Of a stretch of 64,000 nucleotides of DNA, positions 23,660-36,216 are shown piece after piece (position 1 is the first letter of the stretch; the number at the start of each line of letters is the position of its first letter). This DNA is from Pardosa pseudoannulata (taxonomy: Eukaryota; Arthropoda; Arachnida; Araneae; Lycosidae), in NCBI GenBank assembly GCA_032207245.1, contig CM063509.1:2503567-2567566 (forward strand), written 5' to 3'. Both the position numbers and the translations under genes were made by a program. The notes under the pieces are model-generated. The model saw only the letters and a list, made by a program, of their open reading frames with translations, had not been told where the DNA came from and searched no databases.

Positions 23660-23760
23660 GTCGCATTCACTTTTGAGTGTTTCTCTATAGTTGGTGCAGG
23701 ATAATTCAACTGAATACTGTTTTGATTACTGTTTACATTTGTAAATAATTATTAGAAAGG
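23660..23760 (+). other. Candidate 5' UTR exon of zinc-finger gene A
   Basis: A long pyrimidine tract ending TTTTACAG (23,653-23,660) is conserved in copy B (~39,964-39,972), as is the sequence after it (TTCAACTGAATACTG). No open frame joins it to the zinc-finger ORF, so it would be untranslated. Confidence 0.35.
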
Positions 23761-24246
23761 TTCTAATATGTTTGAAAAATAAAAATATACCAGGTACTGT
23801 TATAGGTACTTATATGGAATAATTTTTAATCAACAGATTACATTTTTATAGTAATTAGCATACAATGAAATAAATATGTTATTTTTATTATATAGTGGTT
23901 AACATATGTTTCGATTCAATTCTTGAGTACACATACTTTCACCATAAGTAGCATTGTTTATTGCCTATATAGGGCTCTCATAGTATAATGGTCAACAAAA
24001 TCTGCAGCATTGTATAAGATTAGTTTTTGTGATCTGCAGTGGGGAGATGGAAAATTTTATAAAGGAATTATAGGTAACAGACACTTGCTCAAATGTGGAT
24101 CAGATATATATAAGAAAATAAAGCTGTTGTAAAGATAAAATATGAAAAGTGTCCATTAGTAATCAAGGACTTATCCAGTATTTAAGAGAAGTAGCTTAAA
24201 AACTACTAAAAAACAGATATTGTTCAATATTTTATTTGTTTCTGAT

Positions 24247-25671
24247 ATGGATGAAAGTGATTTAAACCATTTTAACGTACTAGATTCTAAGGAAAATTCT
24301 TTTGAGTGTAAAATATGCAACAAATTATTTTCTCAAAAATGCCACTTAGATCAGCATCTATGTTCCAATACTCCAGAAAAACCATTTGTTTGTGATGTAT
24401 GTAAGAAAACATTTTCTAATAGTTTCCGCTTAATTGTTCATCTTCGTTCCCATACTGGTGAGAAGCCATTTTCTTGCAGTGTATGTGAGAAAGCATTTTC
24501 TGTACGTTCCAACTTGAAAAAACATCTTCATTCCCATACTGAGGAAAAACCATTTTCTTGCAGCTTATGTGAGAAAACATTTTCTCAAAAAACTTTCTTA
24601 GATGCTCACCTTCGTTCCCACAGTGGTGAGAAACCATTTGTGTGTGATGTATGTATGAAAGCATTTTCTATGAATTCTGACTTGAAAACACATCTTCGTT
24701 CCCATACTGGTGAGAAGCCATTTTCTTGCAGTGTATGTAAGAAAGCATTTTCTCACAGTTCCACCTTGACAATTCATTATCGTTATCATTCTGGAGAGAA
24801 ACCATTTTCCTGCAATGTATGTAGGAGAGCATTTACTCAGAAATCTCACTTAGATATTCATCTTCGTTCACATACTGGGGAAAAGCCATTTTCCTGCAGT
24901 GTATGTAAAAAAGCATTTACTCAAAAAAATTACTTACATGTTCATCTTCGTACACATACTGGAGAAAAGCCATTTTCTTGCAGTGTATGTAAGAAAGCAT
25001 TTACTAAAAAATCTCTATTAGATAATCATCTTAAATACCATTCTGAGGAAAAACCATTTTCTTGCAGCATATGTAAAAAAGCATTTATTAAAAAGTATTA
25101 CTTAGATGTTCATCTTCGTTGCCATACTGGAGAAAAACCATTTTCTTGCAGTGTATGTAAGAAGGCATTTTCTGCGAGCTTCACCTTAAAAAATCATCTT
25201 CGTACCCATACTGGTGAGAAACCATTTTGTTGCGATGTATGTCATAAAGCCTTTTCTGATAATTACACGTTGAAAAGACATCTTTATCTCCATAATAGTG
25301 AGAAACCATTTTCTTGTGATGTATGTAAGAAAGCATTTTCTGACAGTTCCAGCATGAAAAGTCATCTTCGTTACCATACTAATGCGAAGCCATTTTCTTG
25401 TGATGTATGTAAGAAAGCATTTTCTGCTAGTTCTAGATTAAAAATACATCTTCGTTCCCATACTGGTGAGAAGCCATTTTCTTGTATTGTATGTAAAAGA
25501 GGATTTTCTGAGAGTACCAGCCTGAAAAATCATCTTCGTTCCCATACTGGTGAGAAACCATTTTCTTGTGATGTATGCAATAAAGCATTTTCTCAGAATT
25601 CTGGCTTGAGAAAACATTTTCTCTCCCACACTAATGAGAAATTGTTTTCTTCTGTATATGTAACAAAATAA
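24247..25671 (+). CDS. C2H2 zinc-finger protein A, 16 fingers, 474 residues
   Basis: An ORF without introns encodes [16 protein letters not shown], a short N-terminal lead, then a run of C2H2 fingers of 28 residues joined by TGEKP-type linkers. Finger 1 is degenerate (HLCSN instead of H-x3-H); fingers 2-16 keep C-x2-C-x12-H-x3-H. Linkers vary (TEEKP, SEEKP, NSEKP, TNAKP), mostly in fingers 9 and 12-13. No KRAB, BTB, SCAN or ZAD domain is visible. Such tandem fingers bind DNA in the nucleus, so a sequence-specific regulator is the likely role; the target cannot be read here. The ATG at 24247 was chosen because the sequence upstream has no ATG and diverges between the paralogues by a 10-bp indel. 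The protein ends FSSVYVTK, a decayed 17th finger. Confidence 0.9.
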   Translation: MDESDLNHFNVLDSKENSFECKICNKLFSQKCHLDQHLCSNTPEKPFVCDVCKKTFSNSFRLIVHLRSHTGEKPFSCSVCEKAFSVRSNLKKHLHSHTEEKPFSCSLCEKTFSQKTFLDAHLRSHSGEKPFVCDVCMKAFSMNSDLKTHLRSHTGEKPFSCSVCKKAFSHSSTLTIHYRYHSGEKPFSCNVCRRAFTQKSHLDIHLRSHTGEKPFSCSVCKKAFTQKNYLHVHLRTHTGEKPFSCSVCKKAFTKKSLLDNHLKYHSEEKPFSCSICKKAFIKKYYLDVHLRCHTGEKPFSCSVCKKAFSASFTLKNHLRTHTGEKPFCCDVCHKAFSDNYTLKRHLYLHNSEKPFSCDVCKKAFSDSSSMKSHLRYHTNAKPFSCDVCKKAFSASSRLKIHLRSHTGEKPFSCIVCKRGFSESTSLKNHLRSHTGEKPFSCDVCNKAFSQNSGLRKHFLSHTNEKLFSSVYVTK

Positions 25672-25900
25672 TTCAGTATATGTAAGAAATGATTTCTTGC
25701 AAAATCACACACTTCACCTTCATTCCGAGCACTGGGTATAAACATTATTCTTGCAGTAAGAAACTATTTGCTTGAAAACCCATGAGTTCCTCATCTTTGT
25801 ATTCACAACGTGGAAAAACCATTTGCCAGAATGTATATAAGAAATCATTTTTGAAAAGGTACAGCGAACACCCATTATCAAATTTGTTGCTGTGGCAGTA
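25672..25900 (+). pseudogene. Relic zinc fingers after the stop of gene A
   Basis: After the TAA, shifted frames still show finger pieces: SICKK, a stretch resembling CSKKLFA...KPMSSS, then NVEKPFARMYIRNHF-like sequence near 25,810-25,850. The ancestral array was evidently longer and its end decayed. Confidence 0.6.
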
Positions 25901-26098
25901 AAAATTGTGACTAACAGTATTTTCAGAATTAATTTAGTAACGACAATATTTAATGAACTGTTAGATTTTTAATGGGTTTTTGCTTTGTATGAATATTTTA
26001 ATTTTTCTGTATTATTCCAAAATAGTTTTAGAACAAAAAAAGGATTGTGAGCTACTAAAATTTTTGGATGATCTTTTGAAATTCTTTATGTTTATATA

Positions 26099-27003
26099 CA
26101 GTGAAACCTCTCAGAGCAGCCACCCCACTGTTCCGAGAATATTTGTCCGCTCAGAGCAGGTCTCCACCCTGAAGGATTTTATTATAAGATATTTGCTATA
26201 ATGCGTAATATAAACAAGTCTGACATATATTCCTTATTTAAAATAAAATTAAAAACTTATCTGAAGAGAAAATAGTACTTTATTTTATGCTCTCACATTT
26301 TTTTTAAAAAGGCTACAATTTGTGTGTTTTAATTTTTTACTTTCCTTTGTAACAACCGTTTTTTAAGTTCATTTTTTACTTTAAAGACAGAAAATTGAAG
26401 TTTTTTCTTCAATATCAAATTTTTTTTCTCTAATGACTTCGTTGATTTGCGTTCTTCTGCAGTTAGAAAATTCGACTCACTTTCTTGCCGATTTGCCATT
26501 TTCATATTCAAGCAGAACTTCAATGCGCTGCTCGAGATTTAGGAAAACGTGTTTTGACTTAGTTGCAATTCAGATCACTGACAAACTAGCGAAATGCAAC
26601 TGGCATGGAAGACATTTTTGCTGACAGAGATGCAATTCTTCCTTTACTGTACTTATTAGAATTCCAAACAAAAGCCCTAGGATACCTGCAATGCCTGATT
26701 GTCCAGTTCCTCCCTCCGTTTCTATGGGTCGTGTAACTATCTGAAGGGTGTGGGGAGAATGCAAAAGAGATAACAGATTTGATGTTTCTAAGAAAGGGGA
26801 GGGGCATGGGAATGGACTTTGCAAATTAATCCTAGGTCTTATATCCAACCATAAAACTAACCTTGAGTTTTTCTGCTCAAGCACTGAGTGAGTAGAATTT
26901 TCTAAAAAATGAAAGGGGCAATCCCACAGGTTATTTTACCATTAGGTCAGTGCCATGAAAGATTGGGCATTTAGAAGGGTGGCCGCTTGGAGAAGTTTCA
27001 CTG
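26099..27003. mobile_element. pogo/Tigger-like non-autonomous element (905 bp)
   Basis: The ends CAGTGAAACCTCTCAGAGCAG and its inverse (CCGCTTGGAGAAGTTTCACTG) sit between TA dinucleotides, as in pogo-type Tc1/mariner elements. The interior has no convincing transposase. A left-end fragment of the same family occurs at 45446 at the equivalent place in a partly duplicated flank. Confidence 0.75.
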
Positions 27004-29344
27004 TATATATATGGGGAGGGGTGTATGCTATTTATTGTGCATAAGTAGATTTCAAGGATTTGTTTCTCAATGTTTTTAATATGTATGTGTGGTGGAAGAG
27101 GTATATACAATTTTCTCATACGTAGATTTTACCAGTTTTTGTAGACATATGTATGCAAATCAAATGTTTTCCTTATTTTCTCTTTACTAAATTTTGGATA
27201 TTTATTTAAAAGTCACTCTATAATAACTTATTATAATGATATATAAGGTTTATCGCTACATGCATATGCTATTTTTAGTATACAAATTGTATACAACTCT
27301 CCTACATATAATATTTAATACATATCATATTTGGCTGTGTGTATAAGAGCAATGGAGTTATTTGTAATAGCCTCCACCCTCCCAAATATATTTCTGTTAT
27401 TATTCTTGACCACATTTTATCTTAGAGCTTTATTGATGATCAAATTAATTCCAAAGTAAACTTACAACTTGCATTGTTACAGAATAGCAGTAAAAAAGGC
27501 TGTAGTTGTTAGAAAATTAACTTCTATTTGTAAAATAAAAGTTATTCTATAAAAGTTAGTTAGTACTTTTTAAAATTTTGCCTCTATTTTTCAAACTTTG
27601 TTCAGTAAAATTAATGTTTCTAACCCTTTGACTCTTGCATTCCTAAATATGCCATAAGTGCTGCTGTAATATAAAGATGAAAATCGTGCTATAAATTATG
27701 AAACTGTTAAAGAAAAAGCAGAAAAATATGTACAAGTTAAAGTTGCTTGCCTTCACTGCTATTGAAATGTATTAAGACCATGAAGAAAGGTCATGTATTT
27801 ATCTGTATGTGTGACCTTGTGATGTTTAATGTAAGAAAGTTCCTTTAATGTTCATATTCATACTTGTGGACCATCGTTCTTTCTGAAAACTGTCAGTTTG
27901 ATTTTAATGTCGTCATCATGATAAAATTACGACATTTTCTGAACATTACAGATTGAATTTTCATCTCCTTAATGATATTGTACTAAGTAAGGTCTTTGTT
28001 TAATTTCTGTGTATTGCATAAATATATATATTTTTAAAATTTCATTTTAAATACTGATTTTTTTTTTTTTTGAAAAGAAGTTGTGTTTAAAACATAATTG
28101 AAACCTCTTCGAAAAATAACAATAACAAATATTCGTAATACCATGTTTGTATTGACAAAGAATATATATATATTAATATTTAAAATAAGCAACAATTTAT
28201 TTAAATGATTGCATATATAAAAAGCTGTGTAGCTATGTATCTTTACAGAGTTTTGAATTTTATCTTTTTAGAGCTGCAATAAATCATTAATTTCTAAGTT
28301 GAATTAAAAGTACTACTGGTTTGATGACTAAAAAGCATATATTCCTTAAAGCGTACATTAAAACAAAAAAATCACATTTAAACGGAACATAAAAACACAC
28401 AGAAAAGGCTTAACAAGCTAAAACTATAACAAGAACTAACCATTGGTAGTTCAAAAGTTTTAATTTTGAAGCTTCATTATCAGTTAGTTGAACCATTTTG
28501 AACATGTACATTCTGAAGCAGAATTTCCTTATTGTCAGTGGATATGTTTTATAGAAAACTTATTTCATTTCTATAGTAGTTTTGTTGAGGTTAAACAATT
28601 TTATTCTGTTGTATTGGAAAGAGGATTTTTTTAAAGGCATCTCATAGCATACTGAAAATATGTTACAATAAACCTTAAACCTCTGAACACATAATAAAAC
28701 TATACAAATATTTGTGAAACATTTAGCATATGTAGCAATTTTTATGAAATTACAAAATTATTCATCTTTATTTATTATACAGATCGTTATAGAATAGTTT
28801 ATACACATGTCAGAATTTTGAAAAGGAAAAGCATTTTAATTTATGTTATGGTCCTCGCAATAACTTAATTTAGAAAATCTGCATGGACATACAACTTCAG
28901 TTATAGTAATCAGATAACTTAATAAATTATTGGTAATTTAGTCGATTCTACCGACTTTTTATTTTTAATATATAAAATGATTAAAAACAAACATTTTGAT
29001 TTTTTAATTTGAAAATTTGTATAAGAGCTTAGGCCATTTTATTTTATTATCTGATATTTTGAAAACTTTTATTTAAAAAAAATTTTTTTTTTTTTTGAGA
29101 AGTATGATTTTACTTTTATTGAATTTACTATTATCAGCTGCAAAGCTGTTACCCCCCCCCTTTTTTTTTTAAAGATTTTCAGGTACTAGTGGCTTTGCAG
29201 TTTTATGCTACTGGGAAGCTATCAAGATTCTGTGGCTAATGATATTTATGTATTGTTATGTCAATAGTCAGTTAGCAACTGTATTAGGTATGTGAGTGAA
29301 GCAATATCAACGCACTTGATGCAGCTACATATACATACATGTAT
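27004..29344. other. 3' flank of duplication A, then AT-rich intergenic sequence
   Basis: Up to ~28,365 the sequence is paralogous to parts of 44,300-44,640 and 45,700-47,863. From there to 29,344 it is AT-rich with a C/T homopolymer patch at 29,152-29,172. No gene or element ends were found. Confidence 0.5.
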
Positions 29345-29935
29345 TGTAATAGCACCCTGTTCTGGGGCGCTATACTTGCGTTAGACCTGCCTGCCTACTG
29401 TACTAGGGCAGGTATGTTTGACAGTGGTCACTGGGATGCATGTACTTATATAACTTCTCCGGAAACTTGGATGGACAAAATAAAATTTTATTTACAACAT
29501 TTAAGAAACAATTAAAGTAAATCATATATCATAAACATGTTTCTGAGTCTCAGAGACTGACGACAATCCAAATCATAACTGCATGACCGAGAAGAAAACA
29601 AAAGGAATAAAGTTCTCCCCTTTAAAACAGAGGGATGTGTGTCGGTTGCCGGCTCGAATCCAACTCTCCTCGCTCAACTCCAACTGCCCTCTTGCAGATC
29701 TCTCCTTTCTTCGGAGGGGGTGGAGTCTGGAAACTTGAGCCATACCGAAAGGAGCACATCCTCCTTCTCTGAGGGCCTGCGAACACAACCAACGACACCG
29801 AAAATCCTTATCGGGCCCCCTTTTGCCGTCCAGCTTCTTACTTCTCCTAAGAAACGCCGCGTGGAAGGGGTCAAATGGGGCAATTCTTCTGATGTCATCA
29901 AAGCACATATGAGTCGTGGGTGCAAATTCCTTACA
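29345..29935. mobile_element. Solo LTR (591 bp)
   Basis: The sequence starts TGTAATAGCACC and ends TTCCTTACA, with a perfect 5-bp duplication TGTAT (29340-29344 and 29936-29940). It is GC-richer than its flanks and has a TATATAA box at ~29,449. A polyadenylation-like AATAAA occurs at ~29,605 on the plus strand, but the orientation stays open. No internal retrotransposon region follows, so this is a solo LTR. Overlapping 111-codon open frames on both strands are by-products. Confidence 0.75.
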
Positions 29936-30107
29936 TGTATATTTATAAATAAATTTCTGAATATTATCCTTTAAATATCTAAATATTATCCTGCAAAATT
30001 ATCTTGCAGTACCATGATTTTAAATTAATTTTTTCTAATTTAAAGAATACATCAGATTCCCAAATAGGTAGGACCTACCTATAATAATAGAAATTTTTTT
30101 ATGTGAG

Positions 30108-31288
30108 GACAGTCATTGGAACTATAGATTGTACACATGTGTCTCCATCAGTGCCTTCATACATGAGCAGAAAAGGAATTAATTCCATTAATGTTCAGTT
30201 GGTAATATTAACTTTTAAATTTTCATATTCAAAGCTCTGGTTTTTTAATTTAATAACAGAGGTCTACAAACATCCCACATACTTTTAAAATAGTTTTTTA
30301 CTATTGAAACTTTAAAATTTCAATGAATATCTAAAATTAAAAAGTCTTCATTGTAGACATCTGTTATAGAATTTGTATTTATGTATTTTCTATGCAATAA
30401 ATATTTAAAAAAAGTGATAATAGAAAATTTCAATGAAAGTTTAATCTGTTTCTATAGATTGTAAATCCTGATTTACTTATTTCTGGGTATTACTCAGGAA
30501 GTTTTTATGATTCATTTATTTGGAGGCACAGCTTAGCCAGGAATTGTATATCCCAAATAAGAGATGGATCTCTCCTTGGTAATAGTCTGATAAATACAGT
30601 TTAAAATTTCTTATATGGCTCACAGGTCTTGCAGTATATATATATTATATACGGAACACATTAATCCTGTTAATAAAATAAACTCATATTTAACAGCAAC
30701 TATAATCATACCACCTAAAATTTCATCACTTCACATCCTGATTTAAATTAAAATTAATATTTTACGTATTTTTAACTATGTAAAATATTAATTTTTGCAT
30801 TATGTATTATACAATGGTTATGTACTTTTGTACTGTAGTGTGTTTTATTCTTTTTTGCATATAAATAAGAAACACTGAAATGTTTAAAATAGATTTTTCT
30901 CTCCTTCAATAAATATTTTCTTGTAATTTATTTGTAGGAGATAGTGGGTATCCTTTGGAACCATGGGTTATGACACCATTCATCAGCCCAGCATGTGGCT
31001 CGGTTGAAGAGAGCTTTAATTTTAAGCATTCCTCAGCTCGTTCATGTGTTGAGCAGTTCAATGGTGTCCTTGAGACAAGGTTCCATTGTCTGTACTGCAT
31101 TATTTACCAGCTACAGCTGCACACAATGCATGTACTGTTTTATACAATATAGGATTGGAGGAGGAAGAAGTTGATTTAGCAGATGAAGATATTGTGTGGG
31201 CAACTGGCAGTCCAGCTACTGATAACACCAGGGCACATAATATCAGATATCGGCTGGCTTTTTCTTTTGAGACACACAGTATTATTTG
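30108..31288 (+). pseudogene. HARBI1-like (PIF/Harbinger) nuclease gene, three exons, one frameshift
   Basis: Exons 30108-30201, 30458-30578 and 30938-31288 join in frame by GT-AG introns of 256 and 359 nt. The product shows the DDE_Tnp_4 order: VIGTIDCTH (first Asp), RKGINSINVQ, GSFYDSFIW, then LLGDSGYP (second Asp) formed exactly across the second junction, PWVMTPF, and CVEQFNGVLETRFHCL (Glu). Near 31,088 the frame shifts; the other frame continues SVLHYLPATAAHNACTVLYN, the normal family ending. PIF/Harbinger transposases cut DNA; HARBI1 is the domesticated vertebrate relative. The N-terminal third is missing: a 22-nt piece at 30046-30067 could encode YIRFPNR just before, but its 40-nt intron is doubtfully short, and a solo LTR lies upstream. 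The frameshift may be genuine or a sequence error; if an error, a working C-terminal domain is possible. Confidence 0.65.
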
Positions 31289-31971
31289 AATTTTAAAATT
31301 GAATATCATAGTTGTGTTTAGTATAATCAAATTAGAATTTATTATTGAATAATTTTGTTTTAGTGACCTAATTCAGTTTTATCGTATTTATGCACCTTAT
31401 ACTTCATGTATTAATTCATATAGTATTCTTAAGATATTCACACTTGAACACCATATTAGTGTTATGTAACTTCCCTCAAAATCCTCCATCTCTTATTTGT
31501 CACATGTTGAACCATATCTTGCTTAAGATCTTCTTTAAGAATCAGATTAACAAACTATTTAGTCGTATGAAATGAAAAAGAATAATTACTTTTATTATTA
31601 TTTTTAGAGAATTGGTAACTGTTTTAATTTTAAGTTAAAGAAATTTCAGTTTTAATTCAGAAATACAGTTGAAGCTCTTCTTAGTAAGGAAATTAAAATA
31701 AATATTACACATAACAGGAAACAATCATCAAAGCCAATGTTTGGTGCAAAAATTTAGAGGGACAAGAATTTAGGAGATCAGGTCTCATAAGTATTAACAT
31801 TTTCTAAGGTGAAGTAGCACCTATTTAATTTAGTCACAAAACTTCCAGACGGATGTGAATTCCATGTTTACTTTAGTTTTAACTATATTAAAACTCATGA
31901 ATAAAACAGCATTTAGCAGTCTTACATGTTGCAAACGGCATATAATACTCATATATAAAAAAAAAGCGTTA
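31289..31971. other. AT-rich sequence, no gene seen
   Basis: Short open frames here have no motifs. This could be the 3' part of the Harbinger element, but no TIR was recognised. Confidence 0.35.
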
Positions 31972-32789
31972 CAGTAGAACCTCAGTATAATGACTCCCTG
32001 TGGGACCAACATCATAGGGTCGTTGTAACGAATTGAACAAATAATAATAAAAAAAAAATTGAGCAAAGAAATGATGCAACAATGCATACCTAGAGAACAC
32101 TTCTATTTATTTGTATTTCCATTACAAAATTTTTGAAAAAAAGGCTTTCATTGACGCCTGCTTCAAGTTCATTTGGGAATTTTTCATTATCACTGATTCC
32201 ACATTCCTTAGATTTTGAAGAATATCTTCAGAATTAAATTGTCTTTCAAAATATTGATGCAAGGCACTGATTGTATTGAAGGCTTCTTTTTCATTCACTT
32301 TTTCAAAAGCTTGGACGATTTCTTCTCCATCGTCAGAATTGAAGATTTCTTCATTTCCGGTAATATGGGCAATAAAATCGTCCTCCTTCAAATTTTCTTC
32401 GCAGCACGGTAAAGTTTCGTCTGCAAAAACAAATTCATCAAAAGATAATCGAAGATCTGGAAATTTGACACTGAGGAGCTGGGTCATTTCATTAAGGTCT
32501 GGAGTGTCATCTACCTAGGACATCGATGTCGTACGTGACAAAAGGGTCCCTTTAAGCAGACACAAAGAGAGGAGTACTGGTTTCTTGAAGTTGCACCCTA
32601 GTACAATAATTTTAAAATAGCCCACTTGCTCATAAGTTCTGAAATTGGCGGTTGCTCTAACGAAAAAAAAAAATATATGCTTGGGGTCATTGTAATGATT
32701 CAAAATTAACATTATTCCTATGGTTAAATAACTGGGACTTTTAAAGATTGTCGTTCTAATGAAGGGGTCATTTAAAAGAGGATCTACTG
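31972..32789 (-). mobile_element. pogo/Tigger-like deletion derivative (~818 bp)
   Basis: The left end CAGTAGAACCTCAGTATAATG matches the inverse of the right end (AAAAGAGGATCTACTG), next to TA/TTA. The interior keeps the C-terminal part of a transposase on the minus strand, the usual outcome of internal deletion. Confidence 0.75.
32122..32487 (-). pseudogene. C-terminal fragment of TIGD/pogo-like transposase
   Basis: The 121-residue open frame is acidic at first (CCEENLKEDDFIAH, NSDDGEEIVQ) and ends with the typical tail of pogo/Tigger transposases: ALHQYFERQFNSEDILQNL, then MNLKQASMKAFFSKIL. The CENP-B-type DNA-binding and DDE domains are missing, so it is non-functional as an enzyme. Confidence 0.7.
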
Positions 32790-34185
32790 TTATTTTTGAA
32801 ACTTTGTTACCTGTTAGTAACTCAATTAAAAAAAAAAAAATTAAAAATAGCCTTTCTTCAACTTATAATTTCACATACTTAAAAAACAAACCAAATTTCT
32901 TGGTTTAAAATACATTCACAAGTTCAGGCCCAAAGCGAATTTTTCCAAAAAATTAAAAAATAGGAAGGTTTGTTATAAAAAATAGTAAAAAATAAGAATA
33001 AAGTTGATTGATTTTGCAACAATACAAATTTCATAATCATTATGAATAAAACGATTCTATACCTGAATCAGTACTTATTTATTAATGTATATAATACACA
33101 CACACACTCATTTATATATATAATCCTCTGTATATATGTATGTTCACTATGCATTCTAAATAAGCTGGACTAATCTTAAAATTTTTACAGTGATTTAGGT
33201 GAAATGTGCTGTAAAATACAAGATGAGGGCTTTTTCATGTGAATTACATTTAAATTACTTAGTTTTAAATAGTTTAATTGTTTTAACTTAATTTCATAGT
33301 TTTTTTTTTCAAATAAAATCTATTCCATTGTTATAGTAAAAGAATGACTGTGTAGAAAATTAACAATATTTTACAATTCATTTATTTTTTCTTGCACTCA
33401 GGATCAATCTCACAAAAGTCAATTACAGCTAATTAATAATTTTTTATTATACAAACCCCGAATAACTCTTATCTTTGGTAAGATTGGCCTTTGATATTTT
33501 TATTTTTACATGTACTTTAATTCTCTTTAAATAATGCACAACAACTGTGGTAATTTTTCTTTTAGATAAGTGAAAAGATAAACTGCCAAATAGAGAGTTT
33601 TGTTTACAAAGGAAATTAAAATGTATTCAGGTAGAATGCCTAGTTTATAAGTAATTTCGTTCAAATAAGCAAACTTAATGATGTTATACTGACGCGTTTT
33701 GCACCAATAAGTCACCAAATATACCAAGAATTGCCCTTTGTTATTTTTGTACCTCGAACGGCAGATAAAACTAAAAGTTAAATTAGTTTATGCTTTACAA
33801 TTTTGTAAACATCGCCAGCAATGCTGCAAGTTCGCCATGGGGTACCTTGAACAAAAATATAGTCAACACATGGCGACCGGTACAGGGAACTAGGATTCTA
33901 CCACAATATAATTTTTAAAAATCAATTTATGTTACCAGTAAAAAAAATCATCATACCTTATGAATAACGCTAGTAGTTAGAAGAAATGAAGTATGTAATG
34001 ATACAGGTAATAAATAAGACAAAGTAACAATTAAGATTAAGTTAGCATTACAAATTTCTCATATCTGAAGTATATCAAAAACAGACTAGTGTTAGTCTGT
34101 TTTAGTCTATGATTAAAAAAGGTACTCAACCACAGACATCAGACATGTCATGTTTATGTCTGTAATTTGTTATTTGTCTATGGCG
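32790..34185. other. AT-rich intergenic sequence
   Basis: No gene is supported. A 66-codon minus-strand frame (33527-33727) has no motif. A slightly GC-richer patch lies at 33,810-33,900. Confidence 0.4.
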
Positions 34186-34189
34186 CCAA

Positions 34190-34310
34190 CTGTGCAGTGA
34201 ACTGAAAAATATTACGACATTCTCCCCGAAAGAAACGAGTGGATCAGGACAGCTAATTTTGGTGCTGGGCTCACTGGCGCCATCTCTTCACTAATTTATT
34301 GACTAAAACT
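34190..34310 (+). repeat. Left arm of a diverged inverted repeat
   Basis: The sequence GAGTGGATCAGGACAGCTAA (34,239 onward) followed by TGGCGCCATCT (34,276) recurs in inverse orientation at 35,038-35,150 (GTGGATCGGGACAGCCAA, then TGGCGCCATCT). The arms are GC-richer than the ~730 bp of low-complexity AT sequence between them. Confidence 0.5.
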
Positions 34311-35037
34311 ATCCATTAATTGGGCAGTTTTTTTATTATTTTATTTATATTTTTGACAATATTTTCAGTCAATTTTCTATTTTCTCGTTTTTATTTTTTG
34401 TTACCTGAATTATAAATTTTTTATTTTTGTCAGTGTTTGTCGTTTTGAGTTTATAAAACTGGTTTTTGTTAAGAAATGAGCTTGAGAAGTGCTAGTATTT
34501 CTAATATTTTATTTTAATAAATTTATCAATTTTAATATTTATTATTATTTTCATATTTTAATATTTTATTTTATTTCTAATATTTGTTTTACATTTTGAC
34601 CATTTTTAAAATTGATTTTTATTTTTAACTGTCAATTTTTTTTTATCTTTTATATTTTTTTTATTATTTTAAAATCAATTTTTGGCATTAAAAACTTTAT
34701 ACTTTAAGCAGACTATAATGAGCAATAAACAGACAGATTTTTTAAAATAAAAACATAGTTCTGCAAAAAAAGTTATTCAATATAATAATTTAGAAACTTA
34801 CATTTTTCTATCAAATAATATTCATAAGTTTAAATTTTACTCTTCCTCTCAAAAGCATACAGCAATATTGAATAATTATTTCTAAAAGAAATAATAAAGA
34901 TAAGATAAAAAATAAAGAGAAAAAATAATTCTTCTTGAATACTATCAAAATCTGTATTAATTGATGAAATTTCTATTTCATTCAATACTAAGATTATTAA
35001 TATTTATAATTTCTTTTCGTAATCGGCACGAGCTCAA
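34311..35037. other. Low-complexity A/T spacer between the inverted arms
   Basis: Mostly TTTATTTT/AATATT repeats with no coding potential. Confidence 0.5.
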
Positions 35038-35290
35038 GTAAGTTTTTAGTTAATAGATGGCGCCATTCAAGCAACTTTTCTACACGAAGTGTAGCATCAA
35101 AATTGGCTGTCCCGATCCACTCCTCGAAGGAAGCCAGAAAATATTTTTTGCCATTGCCAAATCGCCAAGGAATTTCTTGACGCCTTATCCAAAAGAGCAT
35201 TAATGTGAGAAAAGCCTTTTTTTTTTTCACTTCACGTATCTGATAAAGTTGCCAACTTTGTAACCCAGCTATTAGTAAACGGACCAATAG
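35038..35290 (-). repeat. Right arm of the inverted repeat and flank
   Basis: On the minus strand this carries the partner of 34,190-34,310. A 96-codon minus frame (34997-35287) spans it but includes the repeat and shows no family motif, so I do not call it a gene. Confidence 0.45.
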
Positions 35291-36216
35291 GATTCGAGGA
35301 ATGTTCCTGTATTGAACATCGTAATGTTTGCACGCTAAATTTGTTTACATTATGTCATTCTGTTCACGTTTAGAATTTTAGATAAAGATTAACATGTTAA
35401 TGTAATTATTGTTTCTTAATTATTCTACTTTATTAAACCTACAATTTGCAAATTATACTTCTGCTATGTGGCTATTGAAAAAGTACAATTGAATTTTTAA
35501 CTGGAAGTGTGAATTACAGTTTCTCTGTTTTTTCTCTTTTCAACTTTTAAATGCAGAAATGAATTTTTTAAAATAATTATTTTTCTAAAATTGATATCAT
35601 TATATAACTTTGTAATATCCTTTCACCCATAAGTGGGGATTTAGGGAGGCCTGTAAATTAAAATAGTGAAAGAGGAAGGGAAAAAAATTGAATGGTAATT
35701 TCTAAAAAGCCATTGTACCATTTCATCAAAATCAGACATGTTAGGTATTTAAAAGTTGTTTTCATGTTTGATTTGACTTTTAAAGACTTTTTAATAGTTT
35801 TAATATATGCAACTTCTTTATAGAAAACTATAATTTTTAAATATTTATATGCTAGCATTGTGCAACACTAATACTTATAACTTTTTTTTCCTTAGGAATT
35901 TCAGGAGTTTTTAATGAATTGTCTCAAGACATTTGAGATTTTAGTGAAGGAAAAATACTATTGAATCATCCATAAGAGTGATACAGATTCATTGGTTCCA
36001 TAGTATGGGTTGAGAAACAGGACTATCTTTGGTAAGCTTATAATGATTCTTTTGGTTTCAATGGATTGTTATAGTCAAAAATTGTAGATAATTTTCATCA
36101 AGGTATTACTTCTTTAACACCCAATGCAGGAATAAAACTAATATTTTAAATTTTTGGAAAGACTCTTTTTCGAGAATTTACTTTCTTACCAGCTTTTGGG
36201 CGCCGTTTGTCAGAAC
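35291..36216. other. AT-rich intergenic sequence
   Basis: No gene or element ends were recognised. Confidence 0.4.

Larger units (their letters stand above)
22345..28365. repeat. Segmental duplication, copy A (zinc-finger block)
   Basis: Backbone sequence here is found again at 38650-47863: the 5' flank (TGCAATTTTCATTA... near 22,355), a leader exon after TTCTTTTACAG (23,660), the zinc-finger ORF, and the 3' flank to ~28,365 (GACTAAAAAGCAT...). The copies differ by many substitutions, so the duplication is not recent, and they carry different transposon insertions. Confidence 0.85.

Noticed and set aside
24416..25629. Minus-strand open frames opposite zinc-finger gene A (and the same opposite gene B)
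   Set aside because: They are periodic shadows of the repeated finger codons.
29573..29974. 111-codon open frames on both strands
   Set aside because: They lie in the GC-rich solo LTR (29345-29935) and overlap one another; GC richness alone explains their length.
34997..35287. 96-codon minus-strand frame
   Set aside because: Overlaps one arm of the inverted repeat; no motif, no splice or conservation support.
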